64,000 nucleotides of DNA from Actinotignum timonense (lineage in GTDB: Bacteria > Actinomycetota > Actinomycetes > Actinomycetales > Actinomycetaceae), in contig NZ_JASOKT010000012.1 in assembly GCF_030216305.1 (NCBI RefSeq), forward strand, positions 4,570 through 68,569, given 5' to 3'. This document shows positions 1-8,998 of the stretch, one piece after another. A program made the translations under genes and the position numbers. The notes under the pieces were generated by a model. That model made no database searches. It was not told the origin of the DNA and saw nothing but the letters and a program-made list of their open reading frames with translations. Positions within the stretch are counted from its first letter, which is position 1. Every line of letters begins with the position of its first letter.

Positions 1-2
1 CG

Positions 3-653
3 GACTACTTCATCTACCTCGACGAAAGCGGCACTCTTGACTTCCTTGAACCGGCAAATGAAACTGAATCCCCATTTTTTGGATTCGGATCAGCAATGTT
101 CCTCGGCGAACACCGAGACGCAATATGGCAAGGCCACCTACTCCGCGCCGCGCTCGAAGCCAAAAAAGTCAATCTACCTCATGGTTTCCACGCGAAAAAC
201 GATTCGTGGGCGACCCGGGAAGCTGTCCTCAAACTCATCTCCACCCAACCTTTGAGGTTCGATGCGACTTTTCTATATAAGGCGAACGCCTTCCCGTATG
301 TCCAAAGCAGGGGTAAAAGCAGGCTTTATAAAATAGCCCTTTTCTTGCACCTGCAACGAGTTTGTTCGCAGTTTAAGGCCGAAGACCGCCTGTATGTCGT
401 GTTAGCGACATTTAGTGCTGCGTCTTTCAAGGACGCAGCAAAGGAAGCGATTGAGGATATCGCGAATCAAATGGTGCCGACAATCATCCCCTGCGTATGG
501 GATGCTAAAACCGCGTGGGGTATACAGGTAGCAGACTATCTTCTTTGGGCTACCCACCGCATCACCCAGGGGCGCGCATTGAAGAACTACTCGACCTACG
601 TTGAGCCACTCATTGCCAGTGTCGAGTATCCGTGGGGGCGGGTAAAAAAGTAG
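3..653 (+). CDS. DUF3800 domain protein, 5' end outside window
   Basis: The frame is open from the first bases, so the true start lies before the window; an internal ATG at 96 is not the natural start. The visible N-terminus reads DYFIYLDESGT, the Asp-Glu-Ser-Gly motif that opens DUF3800 proteins. A central HGFHAK and a C-terminal IQVADYLLWA match the conserved His and the Gln-x-Ala-Asp of the same family. DUF3800 proteins are thought to have an RNase H-like fold and are often found on mobile or defence islands, but their activity is not established. GC is visibly lower than in the nan region, which suggests acquisition. Function beyond the family is unknown. Confidence 0.8.
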   Translation, partial: DYFIYLDESGTLDFLEPANETESPFFGFGSAMFLGEHRDAIWQGHLLRAALEAKKVNLPHGFHAKNDSWATREAVLKLISTQPLRFDATFLYKANAFPYVQSRGKSRLYKIALFLHLQRVCSQFKAEDRLYVVLATFSAASFKDAAKEAIEDIANQMVPTIIPCVWDAKTAWGIQVADYLLWATHRITQGRALKNYSTYVEPLIASVEYPWGRVKK

Positions 654-908
654 GAGCCAGCTATCCCCTCGGTGGGGGAAGAGGATCCCTGACCCTCTTT
701 TCGCCGGCACCTAAATTGTATCAGAGCGTAATCTTGTCTCGCTAGCGCCTGGAGCCGAAGCTGGAGCGCTGTATAAAAAGTCCCTGTTTTCAATGGGGCA
801 CTTACCAGTAGTACCCCTAGCACTGTACCATATTTGTCATATTCTCTCTCATGAGCAACAGGTCCGAAAATCCGCTAAAGCATAGGTGGTAAAGCGGGAA
901 CGCTCATA

Positions 909-932
909 AGCATGCCGAAGGTCCGGCGTGCT
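909..932 (-). terminator. hairpin downstream of tRNA-Ser
   Basis: A 9-bp stem (AGCATGCCG with CGGCGTGCT, one G-T pair) with a 6-base loop begins 14 bases past the tRNA 3' end. On the minus strand it is followed by only a weakly T-rich stretch. It probably ends the tRNA transcript. On the plus strand TTTT follows, so it could work in both directions. Confidence 0.5.
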
Positions 933-946
933 TTTGTAGCATAAGC

Positions 947-1033
947 GGAGAGTAAGGGATTCGAACCCTTGGTGCGGGGTCGCCGCACAACGGTTTTCAA
1001 GACCGTCTCATTCGGCCGCTCTGACAACTCTCC
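947..1033 (-). tRNA. tRNA-Ser (anticodon UGA)
   Basis: Read on the minus strand, the acceptor arm GGAGAGT pairs with the terminal ACTCTCC. The anticodon loop CTTGAAA presents TGA, and the T arm is GGGTTCGAATCCC. A long variable arm (GTGCGGCGACCCCGCAC) is typical of class II serine tRNAs. The 3' CCA is not encoded. It should read UCA and other UCN codons. Confidence 0.95.
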
Positions 1034-1090
1034 AAGCAGCGCCGCCCACGCGGGCTGCAAAAGGCTAGTTTAGCGTAGTTTCGCGCGCTG

Positions 1091-1651
1091 CTACACCAGT
1101 GGCGCAGCTGCTTCGAGCACGGCCCCAAACTCACCCACCGGCGTGAACTCCGGCAGCAGGATGCGCTCCATCAGATGCGCATCCATATCCGCCGAGTGGT
1201 TACCGGAATGGGTCATGCCGGTGTCCTCAAAGCCCTGGCGAGCGTAGAAGCCACGCAGCGGCCCCACGCAATCCAGGCGCACCCGGTCGTAGCCGTAGGT
1301 GACGGCCAGCTGAGCCATTGCGGCCAGGATGGCCCGCCCGGCGCCCTTCGCCGCAACGGCCGGATTGGCCATGAGGGTGTGCAGGTAGAGGGCGGGCATA
1401 TCGTCGAACCAGATGAGCGGGTCGGAATGCAGGGCCCGCACGGCGGCGGTGATGGTGCCATCGGCCGCGCGCAAAGCCCAGAATTCGCCGGCGTCTACCT
1501 GCTCGGCGATCTTCCACACCGGCAGCGAGCCGAGAGGCCATTGACTGTTGCCGGCGGCAGCCATAGTTTCTTCAATGGTGCGGCGGATGGTGGCGAGGGT
1601 GGGGATGTCCTCACGCGTGCACCGGGTTAGGCGAGTCAGTTGAGTGGTCAT
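1091..1651 (-). CDS. GNAT family N-acetyltransferase
   Basis: The 186-residue protein has the GNAT fold signature: a beta-4 strand (ALYLHTLMANPAVAAKGAGRAIL) leading into the acetyl-CoA pyrophosphate loop, then YDRVRLDCVGPLRGFYARQGFEDTG, the usual C-terminal 'N/D-x2-A-x2-F-Y-x4-GF' region. Such enzymes move an acetyl group from acetyl-CoA to an amine; the substrate cannot be read from sequence. I chose the ATG at 1651 because GCGGAGGA lies about ten bases upstream; a TTG seven codons earlier would place that Shine-Dalgarno inside the gene. It is monocistronic and lies 57 bases upstream of the tRNA on the same strand. Confidence 0.85.
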   Translation of the reverse strand: MTTQLTRLTRCTREDIPTLATIRRTIEETMAAAGNSQWPLGSLPVWKIAEQVDAGEFWALRAADGTITAAVRALHSDPLIWFDDMPALYLHTLMANPAVAAKGAGRAILAAMAQLAVTYGYDRVRLDCVGPLRGFYARQGFEDTGMTHSGNHSADMDAHLMERILLPEFTPVGEFGAVLEAAAPLV

Positions 1652-1764
1652 GAGAGTCGTCGTCCTCCGCAACTCGGTCCCACAGGGGAAATTCGGTCAG
1701 GAATTAGCCAGCGCTTGGTATGTATCAGGCAAACATGCGCTGCTGTTAGGTTGGGTTGGGGGTG

Positions 1765-1776
1765 GCGTCGTCGTAC
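1765..1776 (+). repeat. copy of recurrent GCGTCGTCGTAC motif
   Basis: One of seven exact 12-mer copies in the window. On this strand they are at 1765, 26473, 34529 and 35502; reverse-complement copies start at 29657, 30720 and 40193. The 11-mer CGTCGTCGTAC occurs at four further places (5390, 6833, 18339, 63589). Several copies are intergenic, so protein coding does not explain them. Function is unknown; see findings. Confidence 0.7.
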
Positions 1777-2102
1777 TGGACGAAACACCGGGGGTGTCAC
1801 GCGGTCATGGGCCGCTGAACCTCAGCGTAAAACAAGAAAAGTCTTCAGTGCAAGCTCTAGTAACGGTCAAGAATCGGTATCGTTGCTGTACGCGAACAGC
1901 TGGAAACGCGGGTGGTACCTCCCGGCCTCGCTTGCTGCACACAGGATTTTACACAGCGCGGCGGCCCTGTCAAAACGTGGTGTGCACCACCGGCACGTGC
2001 CTCCGTTTCAAGAAGGGCGACGACGCCGCGCCTACCGCCCACCAGCCCTGTTATCCCGCGGAAAAGTGCGTGGCAGCAGCCCGGCGCCCGGCCCGCGGCA
2101 TT

Positions 2103-2124
2103 AAGTCTGACAACCACATAGGAT
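2103..2124 (+). promoter_or_regulatory. NanR-like operator and leaderless promoter of sialidase-like gene
   Basis: AAGTCTGACAA (2103-2113) matches 9 of 11 bases of the palindrome found before the secreted sialidase and the transport operon. A -10 box TAGGAT follows at 2119-2124, only six bases before the ATG at 2131, which implies a transcript with no leader. An operator just upstream of the -10 box would block RNA polymerase. Regulation by the GntR protein at 9603-10607 is inference. Confidence 0.55.
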
Positions 2125-2130
2125 GGTGCC

Positions 2131-3333
2131 ATGACTTCTCTACATAAGGACCCGCACAATGATCGTGCGCAGGCCACCGCGCCCAGCGCTGGCGCCGCGG
2201 CTGGCTGTTCGGCCCGCGCGCTCGTCACCCGTACCGCCGACCGTGATTTCCGCATCCCGGCCGTGCTGCATCGGGATAACCAGCTGACCGTCTTCTTCGA
2301 TGAACGCCCGCATCCGAGCGGGGATTTTGACTGGGAAAACCTGGGCGGGGCCATGGCCGCCGACCTGCCCAATCCCAACCGGATTTGCTATATCACCGCT
2401 GAGCTTCCCGCCGATGCGGGGGTGAGCGCCGCGGACTCGGAAGCGCCTGCCGCCGGCACTGCGCTGCGCGCGCAAGACCTTGAATTCTCCGCTCCGCTTC
2501 CGGTTCCGGGAACGCCGGCGGTGTGCGGGGATCCGTGCGTGGCTGGTGCGCCGGTATGCAGTGCTACGGGCGCGGATGCCGCAGCGCAAACCGACGCCGG
2601 GAACGATGCCAGGAACTCTGATGGGAACGACGCCGGCATTACCCTGGCCTACGCCGCCTCGGAAGAAATCGGCTACTTCGGCTCGCGCTTCGCCGGGCCG
2701 CGCCTGGAAGCCTGGATTGCCTGGGGGACCAGCCTCGACTCCCTGACCCATACCCGTGTTGACGACGAGCTCTATAGCGAGCTGCGCTGCGATGGCCTCT
2801 TCGCCACCTCCGGCTCCACGCCGCTGCTGGGCGATACCGCGCTCCTGCCGTATGTCACGAACCGCGGCGGGGAAGCCGTGATCTACGTGGTGCACGTGCG
2901 CGCGGGCCGGATTGTGGCGATTTCCGAGCCAATCCGCCCGGCCGGCACCCCGGGCCTGGACGAAACCACCCTCGAGGTAAGCGGCGGCGAGGTCATCGCG
3001 AATATCCGCCTCCAGGGCCGCGGCGGGCGCGTGGTGGCGCGCTCGAGCGACGGCCTGACCTGGTCCGCGCCGCAGCCCCTCAGCCTCCCCGATCCGGGAT
3101 GCAATGCCAAGCTCATCACCTGCGGAGATGGCACCATCCTCATCCACCCGCATTCGGATACCGCCCGGGAGAACGGCGCTATTGTCGACGACGCCGGACG
3201 CCTACTCCGCTCCCTGGGCCCGGGCGAATTCGGTTACTCGGACGCGGTGTGGCTCTCGGATAGCCTCGCCGTCGTTTTTGAACGCGAAAACTCGCTCTAC
3301 CTCGACCTTATCCCGGGCAGTGAACTGCGCTAA
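2131..3333 (+). CDS. sialidase-like (BNR/GH33) protein without signal peptide
   Basis: The 400-residue protein has the marks of a GH33 sialidase: DFRIPAVL (the RIP motif whose Arg binds the sialate carboxylate), FFDERP (equivalent of the catalytic Asp in 'YDGRP'), one clear Asp box (SSDGLTWSAP), and FGYSDAVWL...VVFE, the position of the nucleophilic Tyr and a conserved Glu. The N-terminus is Ala- and polar-rich with no signal peptide or membrane segment, so it is probably cytoplasmic. It may cleave short sialosides after import or act on an anhydro or acetylated intermediate. The apparently leaderless promoter with an operator-like site ties it to the nan regulon. A low-complexity Ala/Gly stretch (about residues 140-170) interrupts the propeller. 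Activity is inferred. Confidence 0.8.
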   Translation: MTSLHKDPHNDRAQATAPSAGAAAGCSARALVTRTADRDFRIPAVLHRDNQLTVFFDERPHPSGDFDWENLGGAMAADLPNPNRICYITAELPADAGVSAADSEAPAAGTALRAQDLEFSAPLPVPGTPAVCGDPCVAGAPVCSATGADAAAQTDAGNDARNSDGNDAGITLAYAASEEIGYFGSRFAGPRLEAWIAWGTSLDSLTHTRVDDELYSELRCDGLFATSGSTPLLGDTALLPYVTNRGGEAVIYVVHVRAGRIVAISEPIRPAGTPGLDETTLEVSGGEVIANIRLQGRGGRVVARSSDGLTWSAPQPLSLPDPGCNAKLITCGDGTILIHPHSDTARENGAIVDDAGRLLRSLGPGEFGYSDAVWLSDSLAVVFERENSLYLDLIPGSELR

Positions 3334-3370
3334 CTAAGCCGGGAACGTACCCGCGTGGCACGCCACGCAA

Positions 3371-3414
3371 CGGGGCCGGGTGAGCTGGAAATCCAGCCCA
3401 CCCGGCCCCGGTTT
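3371..3414. terminator. strong hairpin terminator between convergent sialidase genes
   Basis: A long GC-rich stem (GGGGCCGGGTG.GCTGG paired with CCAGC.CACCCGGCCCC) with a small AAAT loop, followed by GGTTTG. It lies between the 3' ends of two convergent genes and can serve both. Confidence 0.75.
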
Positions 3415-3416
3415 GT

Positions 3417-3550
3417 ATCTCGCTTCTCGCGTCGCGAGGTGCTTCTCGGCGCGAGGCGCTACCTGATGCGAAGGTGCTGCATCACCGCAGCGCTACCTCA
3501 GCGAGATGAGGTGTTATCTCAATGAGATGAGGTGCCTCTGCGCGAGACGG
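3417..3550. repeat. degenerate tandem repeats of about 20 bases
   Basis: Units with the pattern CTC(A/G)..GCGAGATGAGGTGY recur five to six times between the terminator and the sialidase stop codon; the clearest adjacent pair is near 3495-3535 (GAGATGAGGTG twice). The units are partly self-complementary. No open frame is supported. Confidence 0.5.
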
Positions 3551-3557
3551 GAAGCGC

Positions 3558-6500
3558 TTAGCGCCGCACGCCAGGCGTGTCGATGCCGTCGCCGTCCCAG
3601 TCACCGATGATGAGCTGATCGCCGGGCTTGCCGTAGGCGACGCTCATCACGGTATTGCCCTGCGCATCGGCGGTGTAGATGACGTTGCCGCGGCGCACCC
3701 CAACGGTGTCCACGCCGTCGCCATCCCAATCACCCACGATGACCTCATCGCCCACGCGGCCGAAGCTGAAGACTGCGTCCGCGTTTCCGGATTCCAGGGA
3801 GTTCTTCACGAAGAACTGGTTGCCGCGCACCGCCGCGAAGGTCGCGATGCCGTCGCCATCCCAATCGCCGGAGATGAGGGTATCGCTAGCCTTGCCGTAA
3901 GCGATGACGCTATCGGCGTTGCCGCTGGTCAGCGAGTTCTTCACGAACACCTTATTGCCGCGGATAACCGCGAAGGTGGACTTGCCGTCGCCATCCCAGT
4001 CACCCACCGCGACCTTGTCGCCGGCCTTGCCGTAGGAGAATACGGTGTCGGCATTGCCGCCGCCCAGGGAGTTCTTCACGAAGAACTGGTTACCGCGGCG
4101 CACCGCCACGGACTTGCGGCCATCTCCGGTCCAATCGCCCACGAGGAGTTCGTCGCCGGCGCGCCCATAGGAGAAGACGAGATCAGCAACTGTGGACGTC
4201 CACGAGTTCGAGAGGAAGTTGGAGTTTCCGTTGGATTCGGGAACCGCCGGTTCGCTCGGCTCCGGGCTGGGAGTCGGGCTCGGCTCCGGAGTCGGATCCT
4301 CGGTACCAGGAGTCGGCTCGGGCGAAGGCGCCGGCTTATCGGGCGTCGGATCCGGCTTGGGGCTCGGATCGGGAGTGCCCGGGGTGGGATCGGTACCCGG
4401 CGTCGGCTCCTCGGTACCGGGCGTGGGGCTGGGCTCGGGGCTCGGCTCCACGCAGGTATCAGAAACCTCGGTCATCTTGTACACCGCGATTTCCGCGGCG
4501 GAAGCCAGGGAATCGGCGGTGCGCCCGTAGGTTCCGGTAATGCGCAGGCGCAGGAACTGGGTGTCCTTAGCGTCCACGAAGAAGGTTGCGGGCTCCGGCG
4601 AATTCTCGAAGGTGCCTTCGGCAATCTTCACCGCGCTCTCAGCGTCCTTACCGGCCCACAGTTCCGCGGAGCGGATGCGGCCGTTATCCCCGCCGGCGCT
4701 GCGCGGATGCACATCCACTCGGCCGATATTCTCAGCCTGGGGCAGGGCCAGATCAATATCCAGCGGCAGCTTAATCGTGGAGCTCCACGGGCTATGCCAA
4801 ATGGTATTGAGATCGCCGTCGAAGAGGTTATCGGTGCCGTTATCCTCCCGGGCGGTTTCCGCCGCCACCTCGTTAGCGAGCTTCACGCCCGGCACGTAGA
4901 CCGGCCGCGATTCGCATTCGCGGTTGATGAGGGTGACCTCGGCGAAGCCATTGGCCGCCACCTTGTCACCGGAGGTGATGCGGAACGGGATGGTCTGGTT
5001 ACCGTCACCGGCCAGCACCTTCGCGCCGATGGTCACCGGCACCTGAACAACGCGGGTTTCCCCGGCCTTGAGGGTGCCCAGCTCCACGGCTTCGGCTTCC
5101 CAACCCGCGGGCAGCTCACCGGGGGTGGCCACCACGCCAGCAAGATCCTCGCTGCCCATATTGGTTACCGACAGCGGAATCGTGGACTTACCGCGATACA
5201 CCTTGGCGTTCTCCGCGGGGACCGCGGAAACAGGCAGGGAGTTCAGCCAATCCAGGGTGAAATGCGCGTAGAGCATGTCATTGTTATCGCCCTCGTAGAA
5301 GATGCCATACCGGCCATCATCCATGGCCCACATCGTGGAGTACGACATGGCACCTTGCTTGAACTGCTTACCAACTGACCACGTGCGTCCGTCGTCGTAC
5401 GAAATACGCACGAGGCCGTTCGAACGCGAGGTCGCGGACGACGAAGAATAAAGCAAAATCTTCGCCTGTGCGCTGCCTTCCGGTGCGTTCGGGAACGCGC
5501 GGATAATCGAGGCGTTATTGCGCGGGTCGGGCAGCTGCCATTCGACCTGCATCGGGGTGTAGGTCTGGCCGCCGTCCTTCGAGAAGGCGACCTTGCGGGC
5601 CATAATGCCGTCCGAGGACCGCGAGTTGAGCATGACGGTGCCGTCGGAGAGCTCCACGACCTTGTTCTCGTCCATGTTGCCGTAGACCGGCTGGCCGGGG
5701 GTCCAGGTGGCGCCGTTGTCGTCCGAGTAGACGGAGACGGCGGCGTAGCCCTTGCCGTTCGGCATGGTCATCGTGAACTGCTGGATGAGGCGGCCCTTAT
5801 GCGGGCCGTACTTGAGCTGGATACCAGCGCCGGAGGCCGCGAAGCGGGAGCGAATATTCTCATCGAAGGTGATGTCCTTGGTGATGAGGCGCGGCTTCGA
5901 CCAGGTCTGGCCGTTGTCATCCGAGTAGACCACCTGCGCGTGCAGGGCCCGCCGGTTATCCGGATCGGTGCCCGGCTGGGAATCCTGGAAACGCACATCG
6001 TAGGAGAACACCGAGAAGAGGAAAATACGGCCAGTTTCTTCATTCACTACGAAGGAAGGATCCGAGAAGCCGTACTTATCCGCGTCGCGAATATGCCCCT
6101 TGCCCTGCAGGATTTCCTCGGGTGCCGTCCACGACTTTCCGTTGTCCTTGGAGATGCGGAGAGTGATGTGGTTCGGGTTGGGGGAGTCCATGCAGGAATC
6201 CGGGCGGCCGTCATAAGCCGCGAGGATCCAGCCGTTATTCGCCTGGGCGAGGGCCGGGATGCGGTAGCAGTAGTTGTCCTTATCGCCGGCGCGCGCCAGG
6301 CGCACGGTTTCCATATCCCCACGTTCGGTGGGGACGGTAGCCGGGTCAGGCCGCTTACCAATCTCCTCGTTGATCACCTTGATGGCGGGCAGTTCAGCGC
6401 GGATATTATCCTGAAGCACCTGGGTTCCATCGCGATCCTCGGTAGCGCGGAAGACCACGTAGGGGGTGAAGCTACCGCGCTCGGCATCTTCCGCGGTCAC

Positions 6501-8891
6501 CTTGTAGGTGATGGTATCGCAGCCCTTGGTATCCCCGGCTGCCAGATTACCCCAGCGGCAATTCGGGGTGCCGGTGGTCAGGAAGCGGTTGAGGTTGGAC
6601 TGGTAGGGGAATGCCGTGATCGTGCGATCCGAAGTATTCGTATAGGAAACCCGGAAGGTCAGTTCCTGGCCGATGCGCAGCGGTTCCCCGCCGTCATCGG
6701 TGCGCTTGAAGTCCACGGTCATGTACTGCTGCGGCGCGGGGGTTTCCCCTTCGCGTTCCTCCAGCCGGGCAATCGCGCTGGCGTTCACCCCGACCTTGCC
6801 TTCCACATTCACAACGAAGTCGAGCCCGATATCGTCGTCGTACGCGACAGCGCTATCACCGATGGTGACCGGAATCGCGACCGTGCGCGTTTCACCAGCC
6901 TCCAATTTTCCGATCTGTACCGGCTCAGCGGACCACCCGCGCGGCAGCCACAGCGGCGCCATAACCGGATTTTCGATGGCGGCGGTGCCCAGGTTGGAGA
7001 CGCTAATCTTCACCTTCGCTTCACCGCGATTGACCACCACGCGTTCAGGAGTGGTGGAGAGCGGCACCGAATTCAGCCAATCGAAGCCAAAGTGGGCGTA
7101 GAGCATGTCATTGTTATCGCCCTCGAAGAAGATGCCGTAACGGCCATCCTTCATCGCCCACATGGTGGAGTAGGCCATAGCACCTTTCTTGAAGAGCTTG
7201 CCCACTGACCAGCTTTCGCCGTCGTCGTAAGAAACACGGATGAGGCCGTTTTCGCGACCGTCCGGGGACGAGGACGAGTAAAGCAGAATCTTTGCCTTAT
7301 CGCTGCCCTGCGGCGCGTTCGGGAAGGCGCGGATAATCGAGGCGTTGTTATGCGGATCGGGTAGCTGCCAATCGACCTGCATGGGGCTGTAGGTTGCCCC
7401 GCCGTCCGTGGAATACGCAATCTTGCGGGCCCACACATTGTCCGAGGAGCGCGAATTGAGCATGAGAGTGCCGTCGGACAGTTCCACGACCTTGTTCTCA
7501 TCCATATTGCCGTACACGGGTGCGCCCGGGGTCCAGGTTTCACCGTTGTTATCCGAGTAGACGGAGACCGCCGCGTAACCGCGGTTATTCGGCATGGTCA
7601 TGGTGAATTGCTGAACCAGGCGGCCCTTGTGATCGCCGTACTTGAGCTGGATGCCAGCGCCGGACGCGGCGAAGCGGGAACGAATGCCCTTATCGAAAGT
7701 GATGTCCTTTGTGATGATGCGCGGCTGGGACCAGGTCTCGCCATTGTCATCGGAGTAGACGACCTGCGCGTGCAGCACATTGCGATCATTGGGATCGGTG
7801 CCGGGGCGCGAATCCTGGAAACGCTTGTCATAGGAGAAGACGGAGAAAAGGAAAATACGGCCGGTTTCCTCATTCACCACGAAGGACGGATCGGAATATC
7901 CGTACTTATCGCGGCTGTAAAGCGTGCCCTTGCCCTGGAGGACTTCCTTTGGCTCGGTCCACGATTTCCCGTTGTCCTTGGAGATACGCAGGGTGATGTG
8001 GTTCGGGTTGGGAGAGTCCATGCAGGATCCGGGGCGGCCGTCATAAGCGGCCAAGATCCAGCCGTTATTCGCTTGCGCGAGGGCCGGGATGCGGTAGCAG
8101 TAGTCTTCCTTATCGCCCGCGCGCGCCAGTCGCACGGTCTCCATATCCCCGCGTTCGGTGGGGATGGTTGCCGGGTCCGGCTCCTTCGGCGCTTGCTCAT
8201 TAATGAGGGTCACCGGGGCGAGTTCCTGCCGGATGCCTTCCTGGAGGACCTTTGTGCCGTTGCGATCTTCGGTGGCGCGGAATTCCACGAAGGGGGTGAA
8301 GGTGCCGGTCGCCGCATCTTCGGCTGTCACCGTGTAGGTAACCTTCGTGCAGCCTTTGGTTTCGCCGGGTTTGAGATTGGCCCAGCGGCAATTCGGTGTT
8401 CCATTGGTGAGAACACCCTTGAGGTTCGACTGGTAGGGGAACGCCGTGATGTTTTGTTTCGAGTGGTTCGTGTAGGTAATTGCGAACGTCATCTTTTGGC
8501 CGATGCGGAGCTCATTCCCGTTGTCATCGGTTCGTTCAAGGGTGAGCGACATGTAGTTCGCGGCGTCCGCGGTATTTTCCGCCTCCGAAGCTTCGGTGTT
8601 CTCGGCGGATCTATCGGTAGTTTCGGCGGCTCTATTAGTAGGTTCAGTTGAGCTTTCGCTATTTTCTGGCGTGCTCTCCGCGGCGAGAGCGCTTGACGTG
8701 CCTGATTCTAATTCGTCAGCAGTGAGGGCCGGCGGCTGCGCAGTCTCGAGGACTTCCGCTGCCTGAGGTTCGGGCTGCGGGGGCGTTTCCCCCGGGCTGG
8801 CCCACGCTGTCAACGGCGTGACCGTGAGAGCAACCGTGGCCGACAGTGCCACGAATGCACTCCACCCACGCCGGGCGCGAGGAGTTGACAT
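3558..8891 (-). CDS. secreted sialidase with two tandem catalytic modules, CBM32 and FG-GAP repeats
   Basis: The 1,777-residue exo-alpha-sialidase starts at ATG 8891, behind GAAAGG and just before a signal peptide (RARRGW...TAWA-SPG). An acidic linker leads to module 1 (about 114-720): an Ig-like domain with two Cys, a GH33 propeller (YCYRIP with Arg 267, AAYDGRP, five Asp boxes, AYSTMW for the nucleophilic Tyr) and a NEW3-like domain. The whole module recurs 610 residues later (Arg 877). An F5/8-type CBM32 (about 1,325-1,475), a Pro/Glu/Thr linker and about five FG-GAP repeats with GDWDGDG calcium loops end the protein. There is no LPXTG, so it may be released or held through the repeats. 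It should free sialic acid from host glycans for the importer encoded downstream. Tandem operators lie upstream. Confidence 0.93.
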   Translation of the reverse strand: MSTPRARRGWSAFVALSATVALTVTPLTAWASPGETPPQPEPQAAEVLETAQPPALTADELESGTSSALAAESTPENSESSTEPTNRAAETTDRSAENTEASEAENTADAANYMSLTLERTDDNGNELRIGQKMTFAITYTNHSKQNITAFPYQSNLKGVLTNGTPNCRWANLKPGETKGCTKVTYTVTAEDAATGTFTPFVEFRATEDRNGTKVLQEGIRQELAPVTLINEQAPKEPDPATIPTERGDMETVRLARAGDKEDYCYRIPALAQANNGWILAAYDGRPGSCMDSPNPNHITLRISKDNGKSWTEPKEVLQGKGTLYSRDKYGYSDPSFVVNEETGRIFLFSVFSYDKRFQDSRPGTDPNDRNVLHAQVVYSDDNGETWSQPRIITKDITFDKGIRSRFAASGAGIQLKYGDHKGRLVQQFTMTMPNNRGYAAVSVYSDNNGETWTPGAPVYGNMDENKVVELSDGTLMLNSRSSDNVWARKIAYSTDGGATYSPMQVDWQLPDPHNNASIIRAFPNAPQGSDKAKILLYSSSSPDGRENGLIRVSYDDGESWSVGKLFKKGAMAYSTMWAMKDGRYGIFFEGDNNDMLYAHFGFDWLNSVPLSTTPERVVVNRGEAKVKISVSNLGTAAIENPVMAPLWLPRGWSAEPVQIGKLEAGETRTVAIPVTIGDSAVAYDDDIGLDFVVNVEGKVGVNASAIARLEEREGETPAPQQYMTVDFKRTDDGGEPLRIGQELTFRVSYTNTSDRTITAFPYQSNLNRFLTTGTPNCRWGNLAAGDTKGCDTITYKVTAEDAERGSFTPYVVFRATEDRDGTQVLQDNIRAELPAIKVINEEIGKRPDPATVPTERGDMETVRLARAGDKDNYCYRIPALAQANNGWILAAYDGRPDSCMDSPNPNHITLRISKDNGKSWTAPEEILQGKGHIRDADKYGFSDPSFVVNEETGRIFLFSVFSYDVRFQDSQPGTDPDNRRALHAQVVYSDDNGQTWSKPRLITKDITFDENIRSRFAASGAGIQLKYGPHKGRLIQQFTMTMPNGKGYAAVSVYSDDNGATWTPGQPVYGNMDENKVVELSDGTVMLNSRSSDGIMARKVAFSKDGGQTYTPMQVEWQLPDPRNNASIIRAFPNAPEGSAQAKILLYSSSSATSRSNGLVRISYDDGRTWSVGKQFKQGAMSYSTMWAMDDGRYGIFYEGDNNDMLYAHFTLDWLNSLPVSAVPAENAKVYRGKSTIPLSVTNMGSEDLAGVVATPGELPAGWEAEAVELGTLKAGETRVVQVPVTIGAKVLAGDGNQTIPFRITSGDKVAANGFAEVTLINRECESRPVYVPGVKLANEVAAETAREDNGTDNLFDGDLNTIWHSPWSSTIKLPLDIDLALPQAENIGRVDVHPRSAGGDNGRIRSAELWAGKDAESAVKIAEGTFENSPEPATFFVDAKDTQFLRLRITGTYGRTADSLASAAEIAVYKMTEVSDTCVEPSPEPSPTPGTEEPTPGTDPTPGTPDPSPKPDPTPDKPAPSPEPTPGTEDPTPEPSPTPSPEPSEPAVPESNGNSNFLSNSWTSTVADLVFSYGRAGDELLVGDWTGDGRKSVAVRRGNQFFVKNSLGGGNADTVFSYGKAGDKVAVGDWDGDGKSTFAVIRGNKVFVKNSLTSGNADSVIAYGKASDTLISGDWDGDGIATFAAVRGNQFFVKNSLESGNADAVFSFGRVGDEVIVGDWDGDGVDTVGVRRGNVIYTADAQGNTVMSVAYGKPGDQLIIGDWDGDGIDTPGVRR

Positions 8892-8937
8892 TGTGCTGTT
8901 ACCTTTCTGGCAGACATCATCGTCTCGTCTGACGCTA

Positions 8938-8998
8938 TTGTCAGACAACAACGAAAATAGCACAGCACCTCTGCGCTTGGAAAGTTATTGTCAGACAA
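8938..8998 (-). promoter_or_regulatory. two NanR-like operators flanking sialidase promoter
   Basis: TTGTCAGACAA occurs at 8938-8948 and 8988-8998, 50 bases (about five helical turns) apart. The second extends to TTATTGTC-A-GACAATAA. Between them, on the minus strand, lies a possible extended -10 TGCTATTTT (8954-8962) with TTTCCA about 18 bases upstream. Two repressor sites around a promoter suggest cooperative repression released by a sialic acid intermediate. The ligand is not known. Confidence 0.75.

Larger units (their letters stand above)
1652..2130. other. intergenic region between GNAT gene and sialidase-like gene
   Basis: No convincing gene is present in these 479 bases. The region contains one copy of the recurrent GCGTCGTCGTAC motif (1765-1776), a T-box-like core GGGTGGTACC near 1910 without other T-box parts, and at its right end an operator-like sequence and a -10 box described separately. 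Confidence 0.6.

Noticed and set aside
1890..1935. T-box riboswitch: GCGGGTGGTACCTCCCG contains the GGGTGGTACC core.
   Set aside because: No stem I, specifier loop or aminoacyl-tRNA or amino acid gene is nearby, the leaderless promoter of the next gene lies downstream, and a 10-base match can occur by chance.
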